Below are positions 1-7,099 of a DNA stretch of 33,287 nt, one piece after another. A program made the translations under genes and the position numbers. The first letter of the stretch is position 1, and the number at the start of each line of letters is the position of its first letter. The DNA is from Lentisphaeraceae bacterium (GTDB taxonomy: Bacteria; Verrucomicrobiota; Kiritimatiellia; RFP12; UBA1067): positions 1-33,287 of the forward strand of contig SFPL01000076.1 in NCBI GenBank assembly GCA_004551905.1, given 5' to 3'. The notes beneath the pieces were generated by a model. That model was not told the DNA's origin, did no database searches, and saw only the letters and a program-made list of their open reading frames with translations.

Positions 1-46
1 GCAAAAGTCAAGGGGGAATCTGCAAAAAAGTCAAAATATGCAGGAC

Positions 47-77
47 GGGCCGGGATGGCGCGACGCCATCCCGGCCC
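47..77. repeat. perfect 14-bp inverted repeat (hairpin)
   Basis: The arm GGGCCGGGATGGCG at 47-60 is followed by a 3-base loop (cga) and its exact reverse complement at 64-77. No T-run follows on the + strand. On the - strand the bases after the hairpin are T-rich (positions 46 down to 23), so it could serve as a terminator for a - strand transcript or as a repeat element. The pairing is certain and the function is open. Confidence 0.6.
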
Positions 78-254
78 TGTGGACAAAGGTCGCCTCCTAC
101 GGCCTACCTGTGCGAAGAATTAGGGATTTGTAATCCGTGTTGCGGCAAGGCGGGCGGGATGCCCGCCCGGCGACGGTTACGATTTCCGTAATCGTTTCGG
201 CGCAGACCCAACGCCGCGCGTAAAAAATCGGCTGCATACGGCGACATTCCGGCT
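78..254. other. intergenic region upstream of glnA with short dyads
   Basis: No gene is supported here. It holds a second hairpin (GGCGGGC 149-155, loop gggat, GCCCGCC 161-167). It also holds the sequence atttgtaatccgtg (about 126-139), whose reverse complement recurs near the other end of the window (about 33130-33143). A dyad TTACG-atttc-CGTAA at 177-191 is centred about 100 bp upstream of the predicted sigma-54 start, where an activator site for such a promoter would be expected. Confidence 0.4.
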
Positions 255-272
255 TTGGCACGGATCGTGCTT
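255..272 (+). promoter_or_regulatory. candidate sigma-54 promoter of glnA
   Basis: TTGGCACG at 255-262 is followed by four bases and GTGCTT at 267-272. The diagnostic GG (257-258) and GC (269-270) are exactly 10 bp apart, as in -24/-12 promoters. This would start transcription near 282, about 50 bp before the glnA ATG at 332. Nitrogen control of glutamine synthetase through RpoN and an NtrC-type activator is well established in other bacteria. The match here is by eye only. Confidence 0.55.
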
Positions 273-331
273 GTGAATGCGCGTTCGCTCGCCACGCCAT
301 GGTGACGCGGCGACATCGAAAGGAAAACGAA

Positions 332-2434
332 ATGACGGAAGAGACCAAGAACGCCACGCACTTCGGCGAAGACGTATTCGGCGAAGAGGCAATCAAGACC
401 TACCTCAGCAAGGATACCGCGAAGAAGCTTCAGGCGACGATACGCGAAGGCAAGCCCCTCGATCCGTCGATTGCAAACGAAGTCGCGCACGGCATCCGCC
501 ACTGGGCGATGGACCGCGGCGCCACCCACTACACCCACTGGTTCCTGCCGATGACCGGATCCACCGCCGAGAAACACGACTCCTTCCTGGAGTTGAAGGA
601 CGGCGAGCCGATCATGCTCTTCAGCGGCAAGAACCTCATCGTCGGCGAGCCCGACGCCTCGTCATTCCCCTCCGGCGGCATCCGCTCCACCTTCGAGGCC
701 CGTGGCTACACGGCGTGGGACCCGACGAGCCCCGCCTTCATCAAGCGCCACTCGAACGGCGCGACGCTCTGCATCCCGACCGCCTTCTGCGCCTACACCG
801 GCGAGTCGCTCGACAAGAAGACCCCGCTCCTCAGGTCGATGCAGGCGCTCGACAAGTCGCTGAAGCGCCTTATGAAGCTCTTCGGTCGCGGCGAGGCCCA
901 CACCGGCTGCACGCTCGGCGCGGAGCAGGAGTACTTCCTCATCGACAAGGAGTACTGGATGCGGCGCCCCGACCTCGTGCTCACCGGCCGCACCCTCTTC
1001 GGCGCGCCGTCCGCCAAGGGCCAGCAGCTCGAGGACCACTACTTCGGCACGATCCCCGACCGCGTGCTCTCGTTCATGAACGACGTCGAGCGCGAGCTCT
1101 GGAAGCTCGGCATCCCCGCGAAAACGCGCCACAACGAAGTCGCGCCCGCGCAGTTCGAGCTCGCGCCCCAGTTCGAGGAGCTGAACCTTGCGAGCGACCA
1201 CAACATGCTCATCATGGACGCACTCCGCAACGTCGCCGAAAAGCACGGCTTCAAGTGCCTCCTCCATGAAAAGCCCTTCGCCGGCGTCAACGGCTCTGGC
1301 AAGCACAACAACTGGTCGGTCGCCTACGGCGGCAGGAACCTGCTCGACCCCGGCACCAACCCGGACGAGAACGCCGTGTTCCTGACGATGCTCACCGCCG
1401 TCATCGAAGCCGTCGACAAGCACGCCGACCTCCTGAGGGCCTCCGTCGCCGGTGCCGGCAACGACCACCGTCTCGGCGCGAACGAGGCACCGCCGGCAGT
1501 CATCTCGATCTACGTCGGCGACCAGCTCGCGGAAGTCCTCGACCGGCTGGAGAACGGCGGCGGCGCGAAGTCCAAGGGCGGCGGCGCGATGAAAATCGGC
1601 GTCGACACCCTCCCGGTGATCCCCAAGGACGCCACCGACCGCAACCGCACCTCGCCCTTCGCCTTCACCGGCAACAAGTTCGAGTTCCGCGCTCCGGGCT
1701 CCAGCATCTGCTGCTCCGGCCCGATGACGGTGCTGAACACCATCGTCGCCGAAGCCGTCGACCGCATTGCCGGCGAGCTCGAAAAGGCCAAGGTCGCCGG
1801 CAAGGCGAAGCCCGGCGAGCACACGCCGGCCTTCCACAACGCGCTGCAGAAAATCCTCCAGGCCTCGCTCAAGGTCCACAAGCGCGTCATCTTCAACGGC
1901 AACGGCTACGAGGCCGAGTGGCCCGAGGAGGCCGCCAGGCGCGGACTCCCCAACACCCCGGACACCCCGTCCGCACTCGCCGCTTTCGCGAAGAAGGAGA
2001 ACGCCGTCCTGTTCTCGAAGTACGGCGTGATGACCGGGCGCGAGCTGGAAAGCCGCCACGAGATCTTCCTCGAGGAATATGCGAAGAAGATCCGCATCGA
2101 GGGCGCCTGCGCCCGCGACATCGCCTCGGAGATGGTGTTCCCGGCGGTCAAGGCCGAGTACCTCGAGACGGCGGACGCCTTCGCGCGGGCCGAGAAGGTC
2201 GGCGTTTCGTCCGGCACCGCCGCCCTGCGCGAGACCCTGGTCGAGCTCGGGGCTGGGCTGGACGCGCTGCGGCTCGAAATCCACGACATCGAGGAAGCCC
2301 TCGGCGGCAACGACATCGGCGTGATCATCGCCGCGATGCAGGCGCTGAGAACGACCGTCGACGCCATGGAGAAACGAGTCGACGGCAAGCGCTGGCCGCT
2401 CCCCAAGTACCGCGAAATGCTGTTCCTGTACTGA
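332..2434 (+). CDS. glnA: glutamine synthetase type III (GSIII)
   Basis: Makes glutamine from glutamate, ammonium and ATP in the cytoplasm. The 700-residue length fits the GSIII class (about 700-730 residues), not the 440-470 residue GSI. Seen in the protein are the GSIII signatures NGSGKHNNWS, LGANEAPPA and the RAPGSSICCSGPMTVLNT stretch. GSIII is typical of Bacteroidetes, cyanobacteria and some PVC bacteria. The ATG at 332 is chosen over the in-frame ATG at 299 because an aaagga Shine-Dalgarno lies about 8-9 bases before it. The gene is first in a run with purF, carA, pyrG and carB, three of which consume glutamine. A sigma-54-like promoter lies at 255-272. The coding sequence looks intact. 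Confidence 0.95.
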   Translation: MTEETKNATHFGEDVFGEEAIKTYLSKDTAKKLQATIREGKPLDPSIANEVAHGIRHWAMDRGATHYTHWFLPMTGSTAEKHDSFLELKDGEPIMLFSGKNLIVGEPDASSFPSGGIRSTFEARGYTAWDPTSPAFIKRHSNGATLCIPTAFCAYTGESLDKKTPLLRSMQALDKSLKRLMKLFGRGEAHTGCTLGAEQEYFLIDKEYWMRRPDLVLTGRTLFGAPSAKGQQLEDHYFGTIPDRVLSFMNDVERELWKLGIPAKTRHNEVAPAQFELAPQFEELNLASDHNMLIMDALRNVAEKHGFKCLLHEKPFAGVNGSGKHNNWSVAYGGRNLLDPGTNPDENAVFLTMLTAVIEAVDKHADLLRASVAGAGNDHRLGANEAPPAVISIYVGDQLAEVLDRLENGGGAKSKGGGAMKIGVDTLPVIPKDATDRNRTSPFAFTGNKFEFRAPGSSICCSGPMTVLNTIVAEAVDRIAGELEKAKVAGKAKPGEHTPAFHNALQKILQASLKVHKRVIFNGNGYEAEWPEEAARRGLPNTPDTPSALAAFAKKENAVLFSKYGVMTGRELESRHEIFLEEYAKKIRIEGACARDIASEMVFPAVKAEYLETADAFARAEKVGVSSGTAALRETLVELGAGLDALRLEIHDIEEALGGNDIGVIIAAMQALRTTVDAMEKRVDGKRWPLPKYREMLFLY

Positions 2435-2439
2435 GGGAA

Positions 2440-4065
2440 ATGTCCGACGACGTCAAGCACGAATGCGCCGTGGCGATGGTGGTCCTGAGAAAGGCCACCG
2501 TCGCCGCGGGCGACCGTGGGGGAACGAAGCTCTCGCTCCTCATGGAGAAGCAGCACAACCGCGGGCAAGACGGCGCCGGCGCTGCGATCCTCTCCAACAA
2601 CCCCAATCCGGGAGAACCGCCGTACTGGATCGCAAAATCGGCTTCGGCGACGCCGCTCGTAGACATCCTCGGCGCGATCGGCAAAAGGGAATCCGCACAG
2701 GACGAGCGCATCTTCCTCGGCCACCTCAGGTACGCCACCTTCGGAAAGAACGAAGTGGCGTTTTGCCATCCTTTTGTCCACGAGGCGAGCGAGCTTGCGC
2801 GGACGCTCCTGCTCGCGGGGAACTTCAACCTCACGAACGCCAGCGAGCTCTTCGAGACCCATCGCCGGAAGGGCGCGTTTCCCACCAGCAAGGCGGACGG
2901 CTACCTCATCTGCGAGATGATCGCGCACGAGCTGGGGGACACGCGCTCCCTCGCGTCCGCCATCGCAAAGGCGCTTGCCAACGCCGACGGCGCCTGGACG
3001 CTTTGCGGCGCGACCGGCGACGGCTGGGCATTCGCCACGCGAGACCCTCACGGCATACGCCCGGGCTTCTACCTCCTGAACGACGACTTTGTGGCTGTCG
3101 CAAGCGAACGCCCCGCAATACAGGCGGCTTTCGACGTGCCGCCAGACGCCGTAAAGGAGATTCCTCCCGGCAAGGCGCTTGTCGTCTCGCCCTTCGGCGA
3201 TGTGGAGATGGTCGAAGCGTGTCCGCCCGGCGAGCCCCGCCCCTGCGTCTTCGAGCGCATCTACTTCTCGCGCGCCAACGACGCCGCGATCCACCGCGAG
3301 CGCAAGGCGCTCGGCGCGGCGCTCGTCCCACAGGTGCTGCAGGCGGCGAACGCCCCGCTCGACGACGTCTTCTTCTCCTACATCCCTAACTCCGCCCGAA
3401 TTGCGTTCCACGGAATGCTGGAGAGGCTTTTTGCTGAATGCGGGACCGTGCGCTTCGGCGAGGTCGCCGTCAAGGATGCGAAGTTCCGCACCTTCATCGC
3501 CGACGCGGCGGCGCGGCGCGAGTTCTACAAGCACGTCTACGACGTCACCTATGGACTGGTGAAGAAGGACGACACGCTGGTCGTGCTCGACGATTCGATT
3601 GTCCGCGGCAACACGATGAAGAACGCCATCCTGCCGATGCTCGACCGGCTGGGCCCGAAGCGGATCGTCATCGCGTCTTCCGCGCCGCCGATCCGCTATC
3701 CAGACTGCTACGGCATCGACATGTCCACCCTTGGCGAACTCGTTGCCTTCAAGGCGCTCGTCAACCTGCTGGGCGGCAGGAACGCGCTCGCTCAGGCGGT
3801 CGCGGCCGGCGCGACCCTCCCGGAACTGTACGCGCGCTTCGCGGACGAGCAGCACTCCGCCGAAATCGCACGACTGCTGACCCCGCCTGGAATGAAGGCC
3901 GAAGTCAAGGTCGCCTACCAGGCGATCGACGCCCTTCACGCCGCCTGCCCCGGCTCATCCGGCGACTGGTACTTCACCGGCGACTACCCGACGCCCGGCG
4001 GCTACAAGGTTCTGCACCAGGCGATCGAAAACTACCTGGCGCACCGAAACGAAAGGTCGTATTGA
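2440..4065 (+). CDS. purF: amidophosphoribosyltransferase, PurF-type
   Basis: Expected to transfer the amide nitrogen of glutamine to PRPP, giving 5-phosphoribosylamine, the first step of purine synthesis. Length is 541 residues. The N-terminus reads HECAVAMVVLRK, with Cys9 as the presumed amidotransferase nucleophile, followed by MEKQHNRGQDGAGAA. This variant, with Cys inside a short leader instead of directly after Met, is found in a Bacteroidetes-type subfamily. The PRPP-binding motif VVLDDSIVRGNT is at residues 381-392. The start codon is 5 bp after the glnA stop, so the two are probably co-transcribed. The subfamily is longer and more divergent than classical PurF (about 500 residues), and a second, classical PurF elsewhere in the genome is possible. 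Family assignment is firm, exact substrate role somewhat less so. Confidence 0.88.
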   Translation: MSDDVKHECAVAMVVLRKATVAAGDRGGTKLSLLMEKQHNRGQDGAGAAILSNNPNPGEPPYWIAKSASATPLVDILGAIGKRESAQDERIFLGHLRYATFGKNEVAFCHPFVHEASELARTLLLAGNFNLTNASELFETHRRKGAFPTSKADGYLICEMIAHELGDTRSLASAIAKALANADGAWTLCGATGDGWAFATRDPHGIRPGFYLLNDDFVAVASERPAIQAAFDVPPDAVKEIPPGKALVVSPFGDVEMVEACPPGEPRPCVFERIYFSRANDAAIHRERKALGAALVPQVLQAANAPLDDVFFSYIPNSARIAFHGMLERLFAECGTVRFGEVAVKDAKFRTFIADAAARREFYKHVYDVTYGLVKKDDTLVVLDDSIVRGNTMKNAILPMLDRLGPKRIVIASSAPPIRYPDCYGIDMSTLGELVAFKALVNLLGGRNALAQAVAAGATLPELYARFADEQHSAEIARLLTPPGMKAEVKVAYQAIDALHAACPGSSGDWYFTGDYPTPGGYKVLHQAIENYLAHRNERSY

Positions 4066-4099
4066 ACACCAGGAACAGGTCGACCTGGATTCAGGTGTT
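4065..4099 (+). repeat. nested inverted repeat between purF and carA
   Basis: AACACC (4065-4070) pairs with GGTGTT (4094-4099), and a perfect 12-bp palindrome CAGGTCGACCTG (4076-4087) lies inside. It begins at the last base of the purF stop codon and ends 22 bp before the carA ATG. No T-run follows, so a rho-independent terminator is unlikely. It may be an mRNA processing or stability structure, or an operator. Confidence 0.45.
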
Positions 4100-4121
4100 T
4101 AGAAAACGGAACAACGAAGAT

Positions 4122-5333
4122 ATGAATGCTGCTTTGCTGGAGAAATGGAAAAAAGAACGGGAGCGCAAGGCGTACCTCGCGCTTGACGACGGAACCGTGT
4201 TTCACGGCGTCGCATTCGGCGCGGAAAAGGATGCGCTCGGCGAGGTCGTCTTCAACACCGGAATGAGCGGCTACCAGGAGATTCTTACCGACCCCTCCTA
4301 CGCCGCGCAGTTCGTCACCCTCACCACCGCCGAAGTCGGCAACTACGGAATCAACCCCGAGGACGTCGAGTCCCGGGGGCTTTTTCTGTCGGGCCTCGTA
4401 ATCGGCGACCTCACCGAGCCCAGCAACTGGCGCAGCGAAAAGAGCCTGGACGACTACCTGAAGGAGAACGGCGTGCCGGGAATCTACGGCGTGGACACCC
4501 GCGCGCTGACGCTGCACATCCGTGAGCACGGCAACCGGAAGGCGTACTTGCGGGTGATAGATCCGGAAATTCCGGAATCGTCGGCGATTGCGAGGGCTTG
4601 TGAGTGGGAAGGCCTCGACGGCCAAGACTACGCGGCAAAAGTGACTTGCGAGAAGAGTTACGAGTTTAGACTTCGGACCTCGGACTTCGGACTCCGAAAA
4701 CGGAAGTCTGAAGTCTTAAGTCTTAAGTCCTTGCCCCACGTAGTTTGCTATGACTTCGGCGTGAAGACCAACATTCTCCGCTCGCTGGCATCATGGGCGA
4801 AGGTCACGGTCGTTCCCGCGAAGACGACCGCGGAGGACGTGCTGGCAATGAAGCCCGACGGCGTCTTCCTCTCCAACGGTCCCGCCGACCCCGCGGCGGT
4901 TACCTACGCCATCGAGAACATCAAGAAGCTGCTGGAAACGGGGAAAACTCCCTTGATGGGCATTTGCCTGGGACATCAGCTGCTCTCGCTTGCCTGCGGC
5001 GCGAAGATGGGCAGGCTCAAGTTCGGCCACCACGGCTGCAACCACCCGGTTAAGAACCTGGCGACGGGCAGGGCGGAAATCACCAGCCAGAACCACAACT
5101 TCGCCGTCGTCCCCGAGTCGATCCCCAGCTGCCTTGAAGTCACCCACATAAACCTCAACGACGGGTCGATAGAGGGTGTCCGCCACAAGACGCTTCCGGC
5201 GTTTTCGGTGCAGTACCACCCCGAGTCCTGTCCCGGTCCGCACGCCTCCACGTATCTCTTCGACGAATTCCGGAAACTAATCTTCGCCTCAAAGAACACG
5301 AAGGACACAAAGGCTGGAAGTGGCCATTTGTGA
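4122..5333 (+). CDS. carA: carbamoyl-phosphate synthase small (glutaminase) subunit
   Basis: Hydrolyses glutamine and passes ammonia to CarB for carbamoyl phosphate, precursor of pyrimidines and arginine. Length is 403 residues (E. coli 382). The N-terminal CPSase domain starts KAYLALDDGTVFHGVAFG. The class I amidotransferase domain has the nucleophile Cys282 in MGICLGHQLL and the triad partners His366 and Glu368 in VQYHPES. Residues about 183-203, between the two domains, are encoded by an imperfect palindrome (4669-4729). The last 16 or so codons and the stop are encoded by a second one (5286-5352), so the C-terminal tail KNTKDTKAGSGHL is probably not ancestral. The start ATG has no clear Shine-Dalgarno but fits the family N-terminus. 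CarB follows after pyrG. Confidence 0.96.
   Translation: MNAALLEKWKKERERKAYLALDDGTVFHGVAFGAEKDALGEVVFNTGMSGYQEILTDPSYAAQFVTLTTAEVGNYGINPEDVESRGLFLSGLVIGDLTEPSNWRSEKSLDDYLKENGVPGIYGVDTRALTLHIREHGNRKAYLRVIDPEIPESSAIARACEWEGLDGQDYAAKVTCEKSYEFRLRTSDFGLRKRKSEVLSLKSLPHVVCYDFGVKTNILRSLASWAKVTVVPAKTTAEDVLAMKPDGVFLSNGPADPAAVTYAIENIKKLLETGKTPLMGICLGHQLLSLACGAKMGRLKFGHHGCNHPVKNLATGRAEITSQNHNFAVVPESIPSCLEVTHINLNDGSIEGVRHKTLPAFSVQYHPESCPGPHASTYLFDEFRKLIFASKNTKDTKAGSGHL
4669..4729 (+). repeat. palindromic element P1 inside carA ('cttcggac' family)
   Basis: The left arm 4669-4696 (gacttcggacctcggacttc, continuing) and the right arm 4701-4729 pair around the loop aaaa, with about 22 of 28 positions complementary. 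It is translated in frame as ...TSDFGLR-K-R-KSEV..., in the linker between the two CarA domains. The related element P5 in carB is read in the same frame and gives the same peptides SDFGLR and KSEV. Confidence 0.85.
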
Positions 5334-5352
5334 TTCTTGTGAACTTTGTGGC
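5286..5352 (+). repeat. palindromic element P2 at the carA/pyrG junction ('cacaaag' family)
   Basis: The left arm 5286-5311 and right arm 5327-5352 are complementary at about 18 of 26 positions. The left arm and centre encode the last residues of CarA, the carA stop (5331-5333) lies in the right arm, and the element ends 10 bases before the pyrG ATG. It therefore forms both the end of one gene and nearly the whole 5' leader of the next. Confidence 0.8.
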
Positions 5353-5362
5353 TAAAAAAATC

Positions 5363-7099
5363 ATGAAAAAACAAGTCAAATACGTATTCATCACCGGCGG
5401 AGTGGTGAGCTCCCTCGGCAAGGGAATCACCTCGGCCTCGCTTGCGCTGCTCCTGAAGTCGCGCGGCTACAAGGTCTTCATGCAGAAGCTCGACCCCTAT
5501 CTCAACGTCGACCCCGGCACGATGTCGCCCTACCAGCACGGCGAGGTGTTCGTGACGGACGACGGCGCGGAGACCGACCTCGACCTCGGGCACTACGAGC
5601 GTTTCGCCGGCGTGACCTGCACCAAGGCGTCCAACTACACCTCCGGCCGCATCTACTCCGCCGTCCTCGCGCGCGAACGCGCGGGCGGATACCTCGGCGG
5701 GACGGTGCAGGTCATCCCTCACATCACCGACGAGATCAAGGCGGCGATCCACGACGCCGGCAAGCACGACTGCGACATCGTCCTCTGCGAGATCGGCGGC
5801 GTCTCCGGCGACATCGAGTCGCTCCCCTTCCTCGAGGCCGCGCGGCAGTTCCGCTTCGAGGAAGGCGTCGAGAACACCTGCTTCGTGCACCTGACGCTCG
5901 TTCCCTACCTGAAGGCGGCAGGCGAGCTCAAGACCAAGCCGTCGCAGCACTCCGTAGGGCAGCTCCGCAACATCGGCATCATCCCCGACATCCTCGTCTG
6001 CCGCACCGAAATGCCGATACCCGAGGAGCACCGCGCGAAGCTCGCCATGTTCTGCAACGTCAGGCGGGAGTGCGTAATCGAGGAGCAGGACGTGACGGAC
6101 TCGGTCTACGCCGTTCCGCGCGAACTGCGCAAGCAGGGACTCGACGAACAGGTGCTCCGCCAGCTCCACCTCGACATCTGGCCGGTGAAGCACAGCGTCT
6201 GGGACACGCTCGTCAGGAAGGCCACGCAGCCGAAGCGGCACTGCCGAATCGCGCTCGTGGGCAAGTACATCGCCATCCGTGACGCCTACAAGTCGGTCCA
6301 CGAGGCGCTGCAACACGCCGGCATGGCGAACGACTGCAAGGTAGAGGTCGTGCCGATCGAAGCCGAAGATTTGATTAATCCTCACACAGAGACAAAGAGA
6401 CACGAAGATAAAAAATCTCCCTGTGCCTCCGTGCCTTTGTGTGAACTAAAAAAGGTCGACGGCATTCTGGTTCCGGGAGGCTTTGGATCAAGAGGCGTTG
6501 AAGGCAAGATCGCGGCAATCAAGTACGCGCGGGAGAAGAAGATTCCGTTCCTCGGCATCTGCCTCGGTATGCAATGCACCGTCATCGAGTATGCCCGCGA
6601 CGTCCTTGGCTGGAAGGACGCCAACTCAACCGAGTTCGACGAAACGACCGCGCATCCGGTGATCGACCTCATGGAGGAGCAGCGCGGCGTCACCCAGAAA
6701 GGCGGCACCATGCGACTCGGGGCGTATCCGTGCGTTCTCAAGAACGGCTCGCAGGCAGCTAAACTCTATAGCCACAAAGAACGCAAAGAGCGCAAGGCCT
6801 TTGCGGACTCTGCGTCCTTTGCGGCCAAGAACACGCCGGTTATCTCCGAGCGGCACCGCCACCGCTACGAGCTCGCCTACGACAGCGAGCCGCGAATGGA
6901 GCTTGAGGCGGCCGGGCTTATGGTGAGCGGGCTTTCGCCCAACGGCGAGCTGGTGGAGATCGTGGAGCTTCCGCAGACAAAGCACCCGTACTTCATCGCC
7001 AGCCAGTTCCATCCCGAGTTCAAGAGCCGCCCGACCGCACCGCACCCGCTCTTCCTCGGCCTAGTCTCGGCGGCATTGAGGGGGAAGAAGGTAAAATGA
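5363..7099 (+). CDS. pyrG: CTP synthase
   Basis: Converts UTP to CTP with ATP and glutamine, in the cytoplasm. Length is 578 residues against about 545 in E. coli. The excess is explained by two in-frame palindromic elements (6382-6444 and 6771-6825). The N-terminal synthetase domain begins KYVFITGGVVSSLGKGITSA and contains DPGTMSPYQHGEVFVTDDGA. The glutaminase domain has VDGILVPGGFGSRGVEGK, nucleophile Cys400 in GICLGMQC, and the ERHRHRYE and QFHPEF motifs. The ATG at 5363 is preferred over the in-frame ATG at 5330, which lies inside repeat P2 and overlaps carA. The insertions fall just before the VDGILVPGG strand and before ERHRHRYE, both loop regions. The stop overlaps the carB start (ATGA), so translational coupling is likely. 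Confidence 0.96.
   Translation: MKKQVKYVFITGGVVSSLGKGITSASLALLLKSRGYKVFMQKLDPYLNVDPGTMSPYQHGEVFVTDDGAETDLDLGHYERFAGVTCTKASNYTSGRIYSAVLARERAGGYLGGTVQVIPHITDEIKAAIHDAGKHDCDIVLCEIGGVSGDIESLPFLEAARQFRFEEGVENTCFVHLTLVPYLKAAGELKTKPSQHSVGQLRNIGIIPDILVCRTEMPIPEEHRAKLAMFCNVRRECVIEEQDVTDSVYAVPRELRKQGLDEQVLRQLHLDIWPVKHSVWDTLVRKATQPKRHCRIALVGKYIAIRDAYKSVHEALQHAGMANDCKVEVVPIEAEDLINPHTETKRHEDKKSPCASVPLCELKKVDGILVPGGFGSRGVEGKIAAIKYAREKKIPFLGICLGMQCTVIEYARDVLGWKDANSTEFDETTAHPVIDLMEEQRGVTQKGGTMRLGAYPCVLKNGSQAAKLYSHKERKERKAFADSASFAAKNTPVISERHRHRYELAYDSEPRMELEAAGLMVSGLSPNGELVEIVELPQTKHPYFIASQFHPEFKSRPTAPHPLFLGLVSAALRGKKVK
6382..6444 (+). repeat. palindromic element P3 inside pyrG ('cacaaag' family)
   Basis: Arms 6382-6410 and 6416-6444 (29 bases each) flank the loop aaaaa. 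About 20 of 29 positions are complementary and most mismatches are transitions. It is translated as HTETKRHEDKK followed by SPCASVPLCE, residues about 340-361, in the loop leading into the glutaminase domain. Confidence 0.85.
6771..6825 (+). repeat. palindromic element P4 inside pyrG ('cacaaag' family)
   Basis: Arms 6771-6796 and 6800-6825 (26 bases each, loop gcc) are complementary at about 20 positions. The translated peptide SHKERKERKAFADSASFAA (residues about 470-488) interrupts the loop between LY and the conserved ERHRHRYE of CTP synthase. Confidence 0.85.

Noticed and set aside
299..331. Upstream in-frame ATG at 299 as glnA start
   Set aside because: It lacks a Shine-Dalgarno and adds a basic peptide not seen in GSIII, whereas the ATG at 332 has a good one.
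2325..2891. Long - strand reading frames opposite glnA, purF, carA and carB
   Set aside because: At this GC content antisense frames stay open for hundreds of codons. Their translations are Arg/Ala/Gly-rich with no family motifs, and they lie opposite well-supported genes.
4650..4740. carA interpreted as frameshifted or chimeric because of the odd linker peptide
   Set aside because: The frame is continuous from the N-terminal domain through Cys282 and the odd segment coincides exactly with a nucleotide palindrome, so insertion explains it without a frameshift.
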